This document shows, in pieces, positions 32,586 to 40,988 of a stretch of 64,000 bases of DNA; positions within the stretch are counted from its first letter, which is position 1, and the number at the start of each line of letters is the position of its first letter. The notes under the pieces are model-generated. The model saw nothing but the letters and a program-made list of their open reading frames with translations, was not told the origin of the DNA and did no database searches. Location: positions 16,714 to 80,713 of the forward strand of contig JBFFED010000002.1 in assembly GCA_041559015.1 (NCBI GenBank), in the 5' to 3' direction. The DNA is from COMBO-56-21 sp041559015. Lineage in GTDB: Archaea; Thermoplasmatota; Thermoplasmata; UBA10834. Made by a program: the position numbers and the translations under genes.

Positions 32586-33371
32586 CTATTCCTTCTTCTC
32601 CTCTTCCGCGGGAGCCTCTTCTGGCGCGGGTGCCTCTTCCTCCGCCTCTGGCGGTGGGGGCGCCGGCTCCTCCGGCGGTGCCTGCGCCTCGGGCGCCGGT
32701 GGCTCCGGCTCGGGCTCAGGTTCTGGCTCCGGTTCGGGCTGCGGGCCCATCACGGGCGACTCGCCAGGCTGGGGCATACGCCCCATCCTCGTGACCTCGC
32801 TCCTGCGGATCTCTATCCTCTTGATAGGCACGATGACCTTCGACGCGTCGGAGATCCTCTTCGACAGCTCGCCCATTATGAGCATCCTGACGAACTCCCC
32901 GATCGTGACCTCCGAGGCGGCCTTCTTGACCTCGTCGGCCATGATGGTCCGCACGCCGGTCTCCTGGGACGCCTGTATCCTCTGCTCGGAGACCGCCATG
33001 GGCTTCACCCTGATCTCCCAGCCGTCCTTGGTCCTGGCGTCCACGACCGCGTCCGTCTTGGTCCTCTTCCTCCTGGTGAGCCTGCGGACATAGTCGCTCG
33101 TGAGGTCGTGCCCTTCGAACATCGTGTGGGCGTCCAGCCCGCGCACGTCGTGCACCTTGAACTTGATCTTGATGTGCATCTTCGAGAAGTCGCCCGTGAG
33201 GTCCTGGACCGTGACCTCCGTGATCCTGCCGAGGACGCCGTCCGCGGAGTCCGCGGGGGTCTCCCCCAGCTGCATGTTGCTGAACATCTCGGGGGCGAAG
33301 AGCCTGTACCACTCCTTCGCCCGCCACTTGTCCTTGACCTTCTTGGCCGCCGCCCTCTGCTTCTGAGCCAA
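32586..33371 (-). CDS. rps3ae: Ribosomal protein eS1 (S3Ae) with long Pro/Glu tail
   Basis: 261 residues. The first 195 are archaeal S3Ae: KVKDKWRAKEWYRLFAPEMF, LTGDFSKMHIKIKFKV, DLTSDYVRRLTRRKRTKTDAVVD is the RNA-binding basic segment, and a late VIVPIKRIEIRRSEV. The last 65 residues are almost only Pro, Glu and Ala with a run of repeated Pro-Glu. TTG start has GAGAGGT seven bases upstream; a TATA-like TTAAAATA lies near 33424-33431. The tail is far longer than usual for the family. Confidence 0.93.
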   Translation of the reverse strand: MAQKQRAAAKKVKDKWRAKEWYRLFAPEMFSNMQLGETPADSADGVLGRITEVTVQDLTGDFSKMHIKIKFKVHDVRGLDAHTMFEGHDLTSDYVRRLTRRKRTKTDAVVDARTKDGWEIRVKPMAVSEQRIQASQETGVRTIMADEVKKAASEVTIGEFVRMLIMGELSKRISDASKVIVPIKRIEIRRSEVTRMGRMPQPGESPVMGPQPEPEPEPEPEPEPPAPEAQAPPEEPAPPPPEAEEEAPAPEEAPAEEEKKE

Positions 33372-33422
33372 CTACATACCTCTCAGTGATTCTGATAGAG
33401 CAGGCTCGATAACGGGATTCTG

Positions 33423-33433
33423 TATTTTAAGGT
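33423..33433 (-). promoter_or_regulatory. TATA-like box for the eS1 gene
   Basis: Minus strand CCTTAAAATAC, about 55 bases before the TTG start at 33371. Confidence 0.45.
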
Positions 33434-33503
33434 TGCTGTGCGTAGCGGATGCGTGGAAGGCCCCGTCCGCGCGATGCCAGCATGCGCCGTCAAAGACAGT
33501 TCG

Positions 33504-34904
33504 TCACTCCTCGTCCGCGTGCTCCCTGAACTTGCAGAAGATCGTCACCACGCTCTTCTCGAACCGCTTCATGCCATCGACGACAGCGTACTCGTTCGGT
33601 GAGTGCGCTTTGCCGCCCCTGCCCAGGCCCGCGGAGCCCCAGGGGACCTTCAGGACCTCGTCGAACAAGTAGTAAGGGGCCGAGCCGGCTATCATGGGCC
33701 AGACCTCGGGTTCCTTGCCGTGGTGCTTCATCGCGTCTATGCACGCCCTCGCGACCGGGGTCGTCGCGCCGGTCTTCGACCAGGGGTAGTCCTCGTAGTT
33801 GCGCATCCTGATGTCCGTGAACCCGCGCTTCCTGAGGTGCGCCATGACCTTCCTGTGCGTCCCCTCGATTGTCATGTTTGGCACGATCCTGATGTCTATC
33901 TTGGCCGTAGCGGTCGGCGGTAGGACGGTCTTGGTGCCCTCTTCCTGATAGCCTGATATGAGCCCGTCTATGTTGATGGACGGCTCGAACATGTACTTCG
34001 TCAGCAGCTTCTCGGGGGATCCCTTGAGCTTGAACCTCTCGACGCCAGAATCCTTCAGGTATCCCTTGTGGTCGAAGACCTTCGAGAGCTTCCTGATGAG
34101 CCGGAGGTCCTCTTTGTCTGGTCCCTTGACATCGTCCCAGAGTCCGTCCACTGTCGGCTGCTGGTTCTCATCGACCATGGTCGATATGGCGTGCACGAGC
34201 CTCCAGACTGGGCTCTCTATCCAGACGGCGTCGCTGCTGTGCACCTCGGCGGTCGGCCCGCCCCGGGCCTTCCCCTCGGCGATCAGATCGAAGTAGACGC
34301 ATCCTTTGAGGCCGAGGCATATCTGAGGCACCCCCTTGGAGTTCTCGCAGTAGTCCAGTGCCAAGGCGGCGTCCGCCTTCGAGAGGACGCTCCTGTTCTT
34401 GGCCACGAAGTCAGGCAGGCTCCTTCCACCGCACTCCTCCTCGCCCTCCAGCAGGAACCGGACATTGACCGGGAGGGAATCCTTCTCGAGCATCATCCTG
34501 ATGGCCAGCAAGGTGCCCGCGAGGGATGCCTTCGAGTTGTACGCCCCTCTATTGACCACAACCTGTCCGTGGGGCTTCTGGTTCACCAGCGTCGCCCCGA
34601 ACGGCGGATGGTCCCACTCGTCAGGGTCTCCCACCGGCTGCACATCGTACATGCCGTACAGCAGCACGGTCCGCTTCGCGCCCACGTTGAGGTGACCGTG
34701 CACCAGCGGGTGGCTCTTGCGCGTGCCCTTGAACTGCCCGTGCTTGGCCCCCATCTCATCCAGGAACTCCTCGAGCATGTCAGCGGTGTCCTGAATCCCC
34801 TCGCCCGTCATGGACACGCTCGGCACTCTCAGGATCCTCCTCGTCTCGTTGAGGTGTCCTGACCAGGCCCTGTCTATCTCCTTGTGGAGCCTCTCTATGA
34901 CCAT
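33504..34904 (-). CDS. M20-family peptidase homologue with altered metal ligands
   Basis: 466 residues from ATG 34904, with GAGGAAGG upstream (the frame extends to 34964). The M20 layout is clear: VLLYGMYDVQPVGDPDEW, GAYNSKASLAGTLLA, FLLEGEEECGGRSL and a late KAHSPNEYAVVDGM. In catalytic M20 enzymes the first motif is GHYDVQP and the second has Asp where Asn is found here. So one metal-ligand His is Met and the bridging Asp is Asn, while the catalytic Glu pair and last His are kept. Probably a dipeptidase/deacylase relative with changed metal use or a different role. Confidence 0.8.
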   Translation of the reverse strand: MVIERLHKEIDRAWSGHLNETRRILRVPSVSMTGEGIQDTADMLEEFLDEMGAKHGQFKGTRKSHPLVHGHLNVGAKRTVLLYGMYDVQPVGDPDEWDHPPFGATLVNQKPHGQVVVNRGAYNSKASLAGTLLAIRMMLEKDSLPVNVRFLLEGEEECGGRSLPDFVAKNRSVLSKADAALALDYCENSKGVPQICLGLKGCVYFDLIAEGKARGGPTAEVHSSDAVWIESPVWRLVHAISTMVDENQQPTVDGLWDDVKGPDKEDLRLIRKLSKVFDHKGYLKDSGVERFKLKGSPEKLLTKYMFEPSINIDGLISGYQEEGTKTVLPPTATAKIDIRIVPNMTIEGTHRKVMAHLRKRGFTDIRMRNYEDYPWSKTGATTPVARACIDAMKHHGKEPEVWPMIAGSAPYYLFDEVLKVPWGSAGLGRGGKAHSPNEYAVVDGMKRFEKSVVTIFCKFREHADEE

Positions 34905-34973
34905 GTCTACGCCTTCCTCAGGGTTTGCCCAACTGTCGGACGGCGAGAACGGCTGCAGAAGCAAGCCAGATGG

Positions 34974-35120
34974 CTAACTGTGGCCCTGGAACTTCGGTTT
35001 CCTGCCTATGTCCCTGACCAGTATCTTCTGGATCGGGGCGTTATGGCACTTCAGGGCGGCCTCCTCGGTGTCGTACAACTTGCCGCACATGAAGCACTTG
35101 TAGAGCCTCTTTGGTCCCAT
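34974..35120 (-). CDS. 48-residue zinc-finger-like protein
   Basis: Too short for most ORF lists. It reads MGPKRLYKCFMCGKLYDTEE and then ALKCHNAPIQ: a CxxC pair followed by Cys and His about 15 residues later, as in a small C2H2/C2CH zinc finger. The rest is basic. GGAGCGG lies about eight bases before the ATG. Archaeal micro-zinc-fingers often bind nucleic acids; the role here is unknown. It lies between the M20-like gene and the Hdr operon. Confidence 0.7.
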   Translation of the reverse strand: MGPKRLYKCFMCGKLYDTEEAALKCHNAPIQKILVRDIGRKPKFQGHS

Positions 35121-35206
35121 ACTCGGCCGCTCCTATGCCTCCGTCGTCCTTCCAGTCTGTGATGGGGGGTATCGCGCCCCTAATCTTGAATCTTGTCGGC
35201 CCGCTC

Positions 35207-35479
35207 TCAGCTCTTCAGGTGCTTAGAGAGGGCCTCCCTCGAGTCGACAGTGAGGGTCGCGTCCTGCTTCGCGAGCTCGGCCTCGACCTCCTTGATCGTG
35301 ACGGGGTCCTTGAGGAACACTGGCACGTAGCAGGTCGTGGTGTCGATGTTCAGTATCGCCACCAGGTCGTTCTCGTCGAGCTTCCGCTCCTCGACGGCGG
35401 CCTTGAACTCCACGAACGGCCGGATGTCTGGGGGCACGTTCCGGAGCTCGGTGATGGCCACCAATCTCGCGACGTGCAT
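35207..35479 (-). CDS. Hypothetical protein of the HdrC-HdrB operon
   Basis: 90 residues, soluble, alpha/beta, acidic. ATG 35479 has GGGAGGGAGGTG seven bases upstream, one of the strongest ribosome-binding sites in the window, 21 bp after hdrB. A single Cys (TTTCYVPVF). I do not recognise the family, but its place suggests a small subunit or regulator of the Hdr-like complex. Confidence 0.7.
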   Translation of the reverse strand: MHVARLVAITELRNVPPDIRPFVEFKAAVEERKLDENDLVAILNIDTTTCYVPVFLKDPVTIKEVEAELAKQDATLTVDSREALSKHLKS

Positions 35480-35500
35480 GCTCGGACACCTCCCTCCCGG

Positions 35501-36355
35501 CTAGAGGTCGACCTTCACCTGGTGCACTTCGAGGCCCAGCTTCTCCTTCGGCAGCCCGAAGGCGAGCCCCATGAGCTGGGACAGGTGCAGGACCGGTATC
35601 TTGTACTCCTTCAGCTGCGCCTGGCCCGCGTCGTACTGCAGGTGGCAGAACGGGCAGCAGTCGACTATGACATCGACGCCCGCGTCCGTCATGTTCTTCA
35701 GGTTCTCGGCGGTCATCTTGAGCGCGACATCGGGGGTCCTGGCCCTGACGCCCCCACCGGCGCCGCAGCACATGCCCTTGTCCTTGTATGTGACGCTGGT
35801 CATGCCCGCCGCTTCGACTATGTCGTCGAACACGTGCGGCCTCTCGGAGTCGTCGATCTTCTTGATGTTCGAGGGCTTCAGGAAGTGGCACCCGTAGTGC
35901 ACGGCCGCCCTGAGGTTCTTGCCGCCCTTGGCCTTGGCCCGTATGGCCTCGACCCCGACGTCCCTGTATAGCAGCTCGACGAAGTGCCTCACCTGCATCG
36001 TCCCGTTGTACTCCATTCCGGAGGCGTCCTTGAGTATCTTGTTGATCTTCTTCCTGAGCTCGGGGTCGTGGTTGAGCTTGTGCGCGACCTCGAACAGAGT
36101 GTCGAAGCACCCGTTGCAGATCGTTAGCACGCCGTCCACGCCCATCTTCTCCGCGATCGCGAGGTTCCTAGCGGCCACGGCCATCCAGTAGGTCTGGTCG
36201 AAGGACCTCATTACCCCTGGCGCGGGGCAGCAGCTGGCGCCCTGCATGTCTATCAGGTCGACGTTCAGTGACTTGAAGACCTCCCTCGAGGCGCTCTCTA
36301 TGCCCGGGTACCTGAGGGGCATGATGCATCCGAGGAAGAAAGCGTACTTAGCCAT
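35501..36355 (-). CDS. hdrB: HdrB-like heterodisulfide reductase subunit
   Basis: 284 residues from ATG 36355, which overlaps the HdrC stop by one base (TGATG). The two CCG domains are visible: a first with FFLGC, ASCCPAPG and CNGC, and a second with YGCHFLKPSN, MCCGAGGGVR and CCPFCH. These bind the noncubane 4Fe-4S clusters where disulfides are cleaved. Without HdrA or methanogenesis genes in the window, the partner flavoprotein and the substrate (a CoM-S-S-CoB substitute or other disulfide) are unknown. Confidence 0.92.
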   Translation of the reverse strand: MAKYAFFLGCIMPLRYPGIESASREVFKSLNVDLIDMQGASCCPAPGVMRSFDQTYWMAVAARNLAIAEKMGVDGVLTICNGCFDTLFEVAHKLNHDPELRKKINKILKDASGMEYNGTMQVRHFVELLYRDVGVEAIRAKAKGGKNLRAAVHYGCHFLKPSNIKKIDDSERPHVFDDIVEAAGMTSVTYKDKGMCCGAGGGVRARTPDVALKMTAENLKNMTDAGVDVIVDCCPFCHLQYDAGQAQLKEYKIPVLHLSQLMGLAFGLPKEKLGLEVHQVKVDL

Positions 36356-36879
36356 CAGGCCTTCCCCCCTGACGCGACGAGTTTGTCGAACCCGCACAGG
36401 ACCGCGATCTTCTTGACCTCCTCCTGCGCCTTCGGGTCGGAGAACACCGTCGGCGGCGTCCCCTGGAGCCCGAGCTTCGACCTGAGCGCCTTGTCCTCCT
36501 CCCTGAGCGTGACGAGGTGCCCCGTCTTGGATATCAGCTCGGCGACCTTCCTGTGGGGCTCGGCCATATGGCCCTTCCTGACCGCCATGTTCCTGAGGGC
36601 CATGACGACATCGACGATCTCGACACCTCTGGGGCACCTCTCGTAGCATGTGAAGCACGTCGTGCACAGCCAGAGGTCCTCGGACGGCAGCACGTCCTCC
36701 TCGAACCCCAGCTGGGCGCGCCTGACGACCTTCCTGATTCGGAACGCCGTCTGCCGGCCTGACGGGCAGCTGCCCGTGCATGTGCCGCACTGGAAGCAGA
36801 GGTTGACGGTCTTGCCTCCGCCCTCGATAACCTTTCTCGTGAACTCTGGGTTTGGTTCCTTCGCTTCAGCCAAGAACAC
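36355..36879 (-). CDS. hdrC: HdrC-like iron-sulfur subunit
   Basis: 174 residues with two 4Fe-4S motifs, CFQCGTCTGSCPSG and CTTCFTCYERCPRG, in the spacing of HdrC. The C-terminal part is helical. Start is GTG 36879. It precedes hdrB with a one-base overlap. Together they form the standard electron-input plus active-site pair of heterodisulfide reductase-like complexes. A TATA-like TCAAATAT element near 36905-36912 lies upstream. Confidence 0.92.
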   Translation of the reverse strand: MFLAEAKEPNPEFTRKVIEGGGKTVNLCFQCGTCTGSCPSGRQTAFRIRKVVRRAQLGFEEDVLPSEDLWLCTTCFTCYERCPRGVEIVDVVMALRNMAVRKGHMAEPHRKVAELISKTGHLVTLREEDKALRSKLGLQGTPPTVFSDPKAQEEVKKIAVLCGFDKLVASGGKA

Positions 36880-36938
36880 TCACCAGGGCTCAGAACGCCG
36901 GCTCCATATTTGAGCGTTTTGCTGTAAAGGGAAAAGAA

Positions 36939-37763
36939 TTATCCTTTTCGGTAAATCCATGCCTCACTGGCCTCCTCGAGGAACAGGGGCAGATCGTCGT
37001 GCTCCGTGCACTTGAGCGCGGCGATAGAGTGCAGGGACCACTTCTGATCCCTCGCGCCCTCCGCCCTCACGATGCCGTTCCTGACGAGGCTCTTGTTCAC
37101 GAAGTAGCTCAGGTCCGTCCTGTCGAGCATCGTCGGCTCGTATATCACGCGCGCGACCTCGTTCGGTATGTCCTTCTCCTTCAGGTACCTGAATCCAAGC
37201 CTCTGGGCGCCGAAGGCGACCCGAGCGAACCTCATCCCTGCGTCCTTCCACAGGAGCATGTCGGTGCCTATCTCCTCGGCCTCGACCTCCTGGGCGCGCT
37301 CCATGGCGAGCATGGCATCGTCGAGCAGGACGCAGTCGACGCGCATCTCCTCGAGGAGCCTTAGGTTCTCCTCATCGGTGGAGATGACGACCCTGCACGC
37401 CCTCCCCTGGTCGGAGAGCTCTGTGGCCGCGCTCAGCACGCAGCGCTCGGTAATCGGCGTGCCCGCTATCCTGAGATCATTGCCATCCACCAGCCGCCTC
37501 TCGTACGCCTCGAACCTCCTGAGCAGCTTCCGGCCCGCTCCGGTGAGCCTGCTCCCCTTGCTCGAGGTCGAGACTATCCTGAGGTCCGTCTTCGACTCTA
37601 TCTCGCGCACGTACTTGTGGAGCACTGGCGTGGACACGCCAATCGAGGCTGCGGCCTTCTGCATGGAGCCTTTGGCGTGGAGGGCCTTCAGGGCCTCCAG
37701 CTGCCTGTGGGTCACCTCGTTCCCGTCGGAGACGAACACCACTCTCGGTCTCGGGTCGGTCAT
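36939..37763 (-). CDS. ModE/LysR-like winged-helix regulator
   Basis: 274 residues. The N-terminus has a LysR/ModE-type winged HTH (LEALKALHAKGSMQKAAASI followed by GVSTPVLHKYVREIES). The C-terminal 180 residues resemble a ligand-binding domain of alternating strands and helices (VVISTDEENLRLLEEM) but without a DNA-binding or metal motif. It starts four bases before the stop region of the ABC permease, so it is the last gene of the TetR-ABC operon as well as the gene before hdrC-hdrB on the same strand. The ligand is unknown. Confidence 0.8.
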   Translation of the reverse strand: MTDPRPRVVFVSDGNEVTHRQLEALKALHAKGSMQKAAASIGVSTPVLHKYVREIESKTDLRIVSTSSKGSRLTGAGRKLLRRFEAYERRLVDGNDLRIAGTPITERCVLSAATELSDQGRACRVVISTDEENLRLLEEMRVDCVLLDDAMLAMERAQEVEAEEIGTDMLLWKDAGMRFARVAFGAQRLGFRYLKEKDIPNEVARVIYEPTMLDRTDLSYFVNKSLVRNGIVRAEGARDQKWSLHSIAALKCTEHDDLPLFLEEASEAWIYRKG

Positions 37764-37767
37764 CTGA

Positions 37768-38922
37768 TCATCTCCTCTTCCTGAGACCGTAAGTGCTCAG
37801 GAGCATCATTACAGCTGCGAACGCCAGGAGCACCGCTACCTCGGCCCAGACGTCCCAGACGCCCCAGCCTCTAATCATGACGGACCTGAGCCCCTCGACC
37901 TCGTATGTCAGCGGCAGGAAGTACGAGGCCGGCCTGAGCAGCTCCGGGACGGCCTCCAGGGGCCAGAACACCCCTGAGAGCAGGATGGACGGGAAGAGCA
38001 CGATGGGCATGAACTGCACCGCCTGGAACTCGTTCTTCGCGAACGCGGAGAGTACGAACCCCATCCCCTGCATCCCCACCCCGAAGATGAATATCATGAA
38101 CAGCGCGAGGAACACGCTGCCCTGTACCTCGATCCCGAACAGCAAGATGGCTGTGATGAGTATCACCACGGACTGTACCAGCCCGACCAGCCCGAAGGCC
38201 AGCACATACCCTGCCACGATCTCGCCCTCGGTGGCCGGTGAGGCGAGCAGCCGGTCGAGTGTGTGCTGTCCACGCTCGTGCACGAACGATATGATCGAGA
38301 GCATGAAGGTCACCATCATCGCGGCCATGCCCATCACCCCCGGGGCGAAGAAATCTATGAACTCCGCGTCTTCGCCGTAGACCAGCACCTGCGAGGTTCT
38401 GATCGGCGGGACTATCTCGAACGACGTGAACACCTTCTGGATCGATATCTGGAGATCTCCCATGATGGCGCTCACTATGTTGGGGTTCGTCCCGTCCATG
38501 TAGACCATGATGGTCACGGGGACGACGGCGCCCCCTGTCTTGATCGCCTGCACAGCCTCGTTCAGGTCTACGGTGAAGTTGCGTTCGAAGACGATCACAG
38601 CCCACAGGTCGGCGTCCTCGACCTTCTCACGGGCTGCCTGGACGGCCTCCTCGGTCGCCTCTGACGGGTCCGTCACACGGACGATATTCATCGTGTCCCT
38701 GTCGAGGAGGTCTGTGATGATAGTGGATGGGGCCGAGGGCCTCCCCGAGGCGTCGAAGTCAACTATCTCCACGTCCAGGTTCTTGACGTCGCCCCCAAAA
38801 GTGTACCCGAATATCGTTATCAGGAGCAGGGGCATGAACACGAGGAACCCGACGGTGCGTCTGTCGTGCTTGAGGCTCCTCAGGTTCTTCCTGGCGATCG
38901 CCAGGACCCTCCGCAGGTTCAT
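37768..38922 (-). CDS. ABC-2-type transporter permease
   Basis: 384 residues from ATG 38922, which overlaps the ATPase stop (ATGA). Layout is one N-terminal helix (VGFLVFMPLLLITIFGYTFG), a large extracytoplasmic domain of about 140 residues, then five C-terminal helices, as in ABC-2/YhgE exporters. No periplasmic adaptor is present. Substrates of this group are often drugs or lipids. Position between ATPase and regulator, both on the same strand, shows one operon. Confidence 0.9.
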   Translation of the reverse strand: MNLRRVLAIARKNLRSLKHDRRTVGFLVFMPLLLITIFGYTFGGDVKNLDVEIVDFDASGRPSAPSTIITDLLDRDTMNIVRVTDPSEATEEAVQAAREKVEDADLWAVIVFERNFTVDLNEAVQAIKTGGAVVPVTIMVYMDGTNPNIVSAIMGDLQISIQKVFTSFEIVPPIRTSQVLVYGEDAEFIDFFAPGVMGMAAMMVTFMLSIISFVHERGQHTLDRLLASPATEGEIVAGYVLAFGLVGLVQSVVILITAILLFGIEVQGSVFLALFMIFIFGVGMQGMGFVLSAFAKNEFQAVQFMPIVLFPSILLSGVFWPLEAVPELLRPASYFLPLTYEVEGLRSVMIRGWGVWDVWAEVAVLLAFAAVMMLLSTYGLRKRR

Positions 38923-39704
38923 GCGTCCTCCCTCCTGGAGAAGAACATGAAAGCGGACTCCAGGTCGGAGGCGCCCGCCTTGGCCATGAGCTCCTTCGGG
39001 GTGCCCTGAGCGATCAGCTTCCCCGCCCGCATCATGCCGACGATGTTGCACCTGACCGCCTCGTCCATGTAGTGCGTCGTGAGCACGACGGTCTTCCCCC
39101 GGGCCTTGAGGTCGTGGAAGTACTTCCAGAACCCGACCCTCAGCTCGGGGTCGACCCCGACCGTGGGCTCGTCCAGGAAGAGCAGCTCAGGGTCGTGGAC
39201 GAGCGCACACGCAAGTGATGTCCGGTGCCTCATGCCCCCGCTGAGCTGTGACACGAGGCTATCCCTCCGCTCCTTCAGGTCTATCACATCGAGCAGGAGC
39301 GCTTCCCTCTTCCCGGACTCCTCCCGGGGGACGGAGTAAAGCTCCGCGAACAACTCCATGTTCTCGTGGACCGTGAGGTCGGGGTAGATGGCCATCTCCT
39401 GGGGCATGTAACCTATTCGTTGCACGACGCCTCTCCCCGGGACCTTCTCGCCCAGCACGAACGCTTCCCCGCGGGTCGGCCTCAGGAGGCCGACGAGCAT
39501 CTTGATGGCCGTCGTCTTGCCGGAGCCGTTCGGGCCTATGAGGCCGTAGAGCAGGCCCTTGCCTATGCTCATGTCGAGGTCGTCGACCGCGACGAGCCCG
39601 CCGAATTCCTTCCTCAGCTTCTTGGCGAGCACCGGGGCAGCCTCGGCCTTCCCAGCCCTCTCATCCCTCAGAACGTCGTCCATCGCCTTGTCCTGCAACT
39701 GCAT
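38919..39704 (-). CDS. ABC transporter ATP-binding protein
   Basis: 261 residues. Walker A GPNGSGKTT, Q-loop YMPQEMAIYPDLTV, signature LSGGM (as SQLSGGMRHR), Walker B LLFLDEPT and H-loop LTTHYMDEA. Drug/lipid-export (DrrA-like) type. The stop of the TetR gene overlaps its start by one base (TGATG). With the permease it forms a half-size exporter. Confidence 0.93.
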   Translation of the reverse strand: MQLQDKAMDDVLRDERAGKAEAAPVLAKKLRKEFGGLVAVDDLDMSIGKGLLYGLIGPNGSGKTTAIKMLVGLLRPTRGEAFVLGEKVPGRGVVQRIGYMPQEMAIYPDLTVHENMELFAELYSVPREESGKREALLLDVIDLKERRDSLVSQLSGGMRHRTSLACALVHDPELLFLDEPTVGVDPELRVGFWKYFHDLKARGKTVVLTTHYMDEAVRCNIVGMMRAGKLIAQGTPKELMAKAGASDLESAFMFFSRREDA

Positions 39705-40324
39705 CAGCCTCCTTGCCCCGTTCTCATTCCGTTCAGGAAGATTGAGACGAAACCGCGGACCATCCTCTCCTCCTCTTCCTGGCCAGGGCTGCCGCCGCCC
39801 ATGACCTCAGTCGTCAGGAAGTAGAACTGCACCGCTCCCATCAACGTACGGGCCGCGATCTCCGGGTCCATCCTTCTTATCTTGTCCGCGTCCATCAGTC
39901 CTCTCATGAGGGCCGCGACCATCTCGATGCCCTTCTTGACCGTCTCCTCGTAGGCAATGATCCTCATCTTCGGCTGGCGCCACGCGTCGCCCAGGACCAC
40001 GAAGTAGAGTTGCCTGTTCGCACGGAGCATTCTGAGGACGATCCTGACGTTGTCCGCGAGCAGTTCATCTACGGGCGCCTTGACGTCGAAGCGGACTCTC
40101 GCGGCGATGTCGATCACGGGCGACCTCTCCGTTATGACCGCCGAGAAGAGCGCCCTCTTCGACTTGAACTGGCGGAATACTGTGACTTCGTTGACCTTGG
40201 CCCTCCTGGCAATCTCCTTTGTGCTCGTCCCTGAGAACCCTTTCTCCGCGAATGACTCGAGCGCTGCGTCAAGGATCCTGTCCCGGGCGGTCCTGACCTG
40301 TTGCGCCTGAGGTTTACGCGTCAC
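39704..40324 (-). CDS. TetR-family transcriptional regulator
   Basis: 206 residues. The N-terminal HTH has DAALESFAEKGFSGTSTKEI followed by ARRAKVNEVTVFRQFKSKRAL. The C-terminal helical ligand domain is variable. Start is GTG 40324. A 12-base perfect palindrome at 40333-40344 sits just upstream and a TATA-like element behind it, so the gene probably represses itself and the ABC exporter genes that follow. The inducing ligand is likely an exporter substrate. Confidence 0.9.
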   Translation of the reverse strand: MTRKPQAQQVRTARDRILDAALESFAEKGFSGTSTKEIARRAKVNEVTVFRQFKSKRALFSAVITERSPVIDIAARVRFDVKAPVDELLADNVRIVLRMLRANRQLYFVVLGDAWRQPKMRIIAYEETVKKGIEMVAALMRGLMDADKIRRMDPEIAARTLMGAVQFYFLTTEVMGGGSPGQEEEERMVRGFVSIFLNGMRTGQGG

Positions 40325-40332
40325 CTATGCAA

Positions 40333-40344
40333 GTAAGTACTTAC
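40333..40344. promoter_or_regulatory. TetR operator, 12-base palindrome
   Basis: GTAAGTACTTAC is perfectly symmetric, begins nine bases upstream of the regulator start and overlaps the likely transcript start. The flanking bases TATG..CATA extend partial symmetry. Confidence 0.7.
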
Positions 40345-40440
40345 ATACACATATCGTTTTCTCAGGGCACCCGCCCGCCCTGTCGTTGCCGCTCCGTTAC
40401 TGACCTCCCCGTTCTCAGCTCCGGCCGCTGGTTTCTGAAC

Positions 40441-40450
40441 ATATAAATAC
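40441..40450 (+). promoter_or_regulatory. TATA-like box for the Ras-like GTPase gene
   Basis: ATATAAATAC is about 30-38 bases before the ATG at 40479, predicting a leader of a few bases. Confidence 0.55.
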
Positions 40451-40478
40451 GGACGTGCTTATTGACTTGCGATTCTGA

Positions 40479-40988
40479 ATGCCCACTGGAAGATACATCA
40501 TCAAGCTCTGTCTCCTTGGGGACGGCGCAGTGGGGAAGACCAGCCTCGTGAGGAGGTTTGTCTTCGACGTGTTCGATGACAAGTATCTCATGTCCTTCGG
40601 GACCAAGGTCTCGAAGAAGAGCTTGAAGGTGGGCGAGGCCAATCTGGACCTGATGATATGGGACATCCTCGGCCAGAAATCGCAGGAGTCACTCCACGCG
40701 GCGTACTACAGGGGCGCCTCGGGCGCGCTCGCGGTGTGCGACTTCACCAGGCCGGAGACCATGAAGAACCTCAGGGGATGGTTGGACAGCTTCAGGTCTG
40801 TGGTCGGCGATATGCCTGTGATCATCCTGGGGAACAAGACTGACCTCGAGAAGGCGTTCACTTCAGCCGAGCTGGAGGCGTTCGCCAAGGAGGTCGGGTG
40901 CAGGTCCCTGGAAACGAGCGCCAAGACAGGGCTCAACGTCGAGTCAGCGTTCCAGGAGCTCGGCAAGACCGTCATGGAGGCTGTCTGA
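40479..40988 (+). CDS. Ras/Rab-like small GTPase
   Basis: 169 residues, one small GTPase domain with all five G boxes: G1 GDGAVGKTS, G2 Thr in the SFGTKV region, G3 WDILGQ, G4 NKTD, and G5 TSAKTG. The overall length and DxxGQ switch II with Gln are typical of the Ras/Rab/Rag group. No C-terminal Cys prenylation motif is present. Its stop overlaps the start of a V4R-DUF835 protein gene (TGATG). Related archaeal GTPases often pair with Roadblock proteins; one is encoded at 28074. Confidence 0.92.
   Translation: MPTGRYIIKLCLLGDGAVGKTSLVRRFVFDVFDDKYLMSFGTKVSKKSLKVGEANLDLMIWDILGQKSQESLHAAYYRGASGALAVCDFTRPETMKNLRGWLDSFRSVVGDMPVIILGNKTDLEKAFTSAELEAFAKEVGCRSLETSAKTGLNVESAFQELGKTVMEAV

Noticed and set aside
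32586..33093. Plus-strand Ser/Gly-rich frame opposite the eS1 tail
   Set aside because: Composition is a mirror of the Pro/Glu repeats on the coding strand and has no other support.
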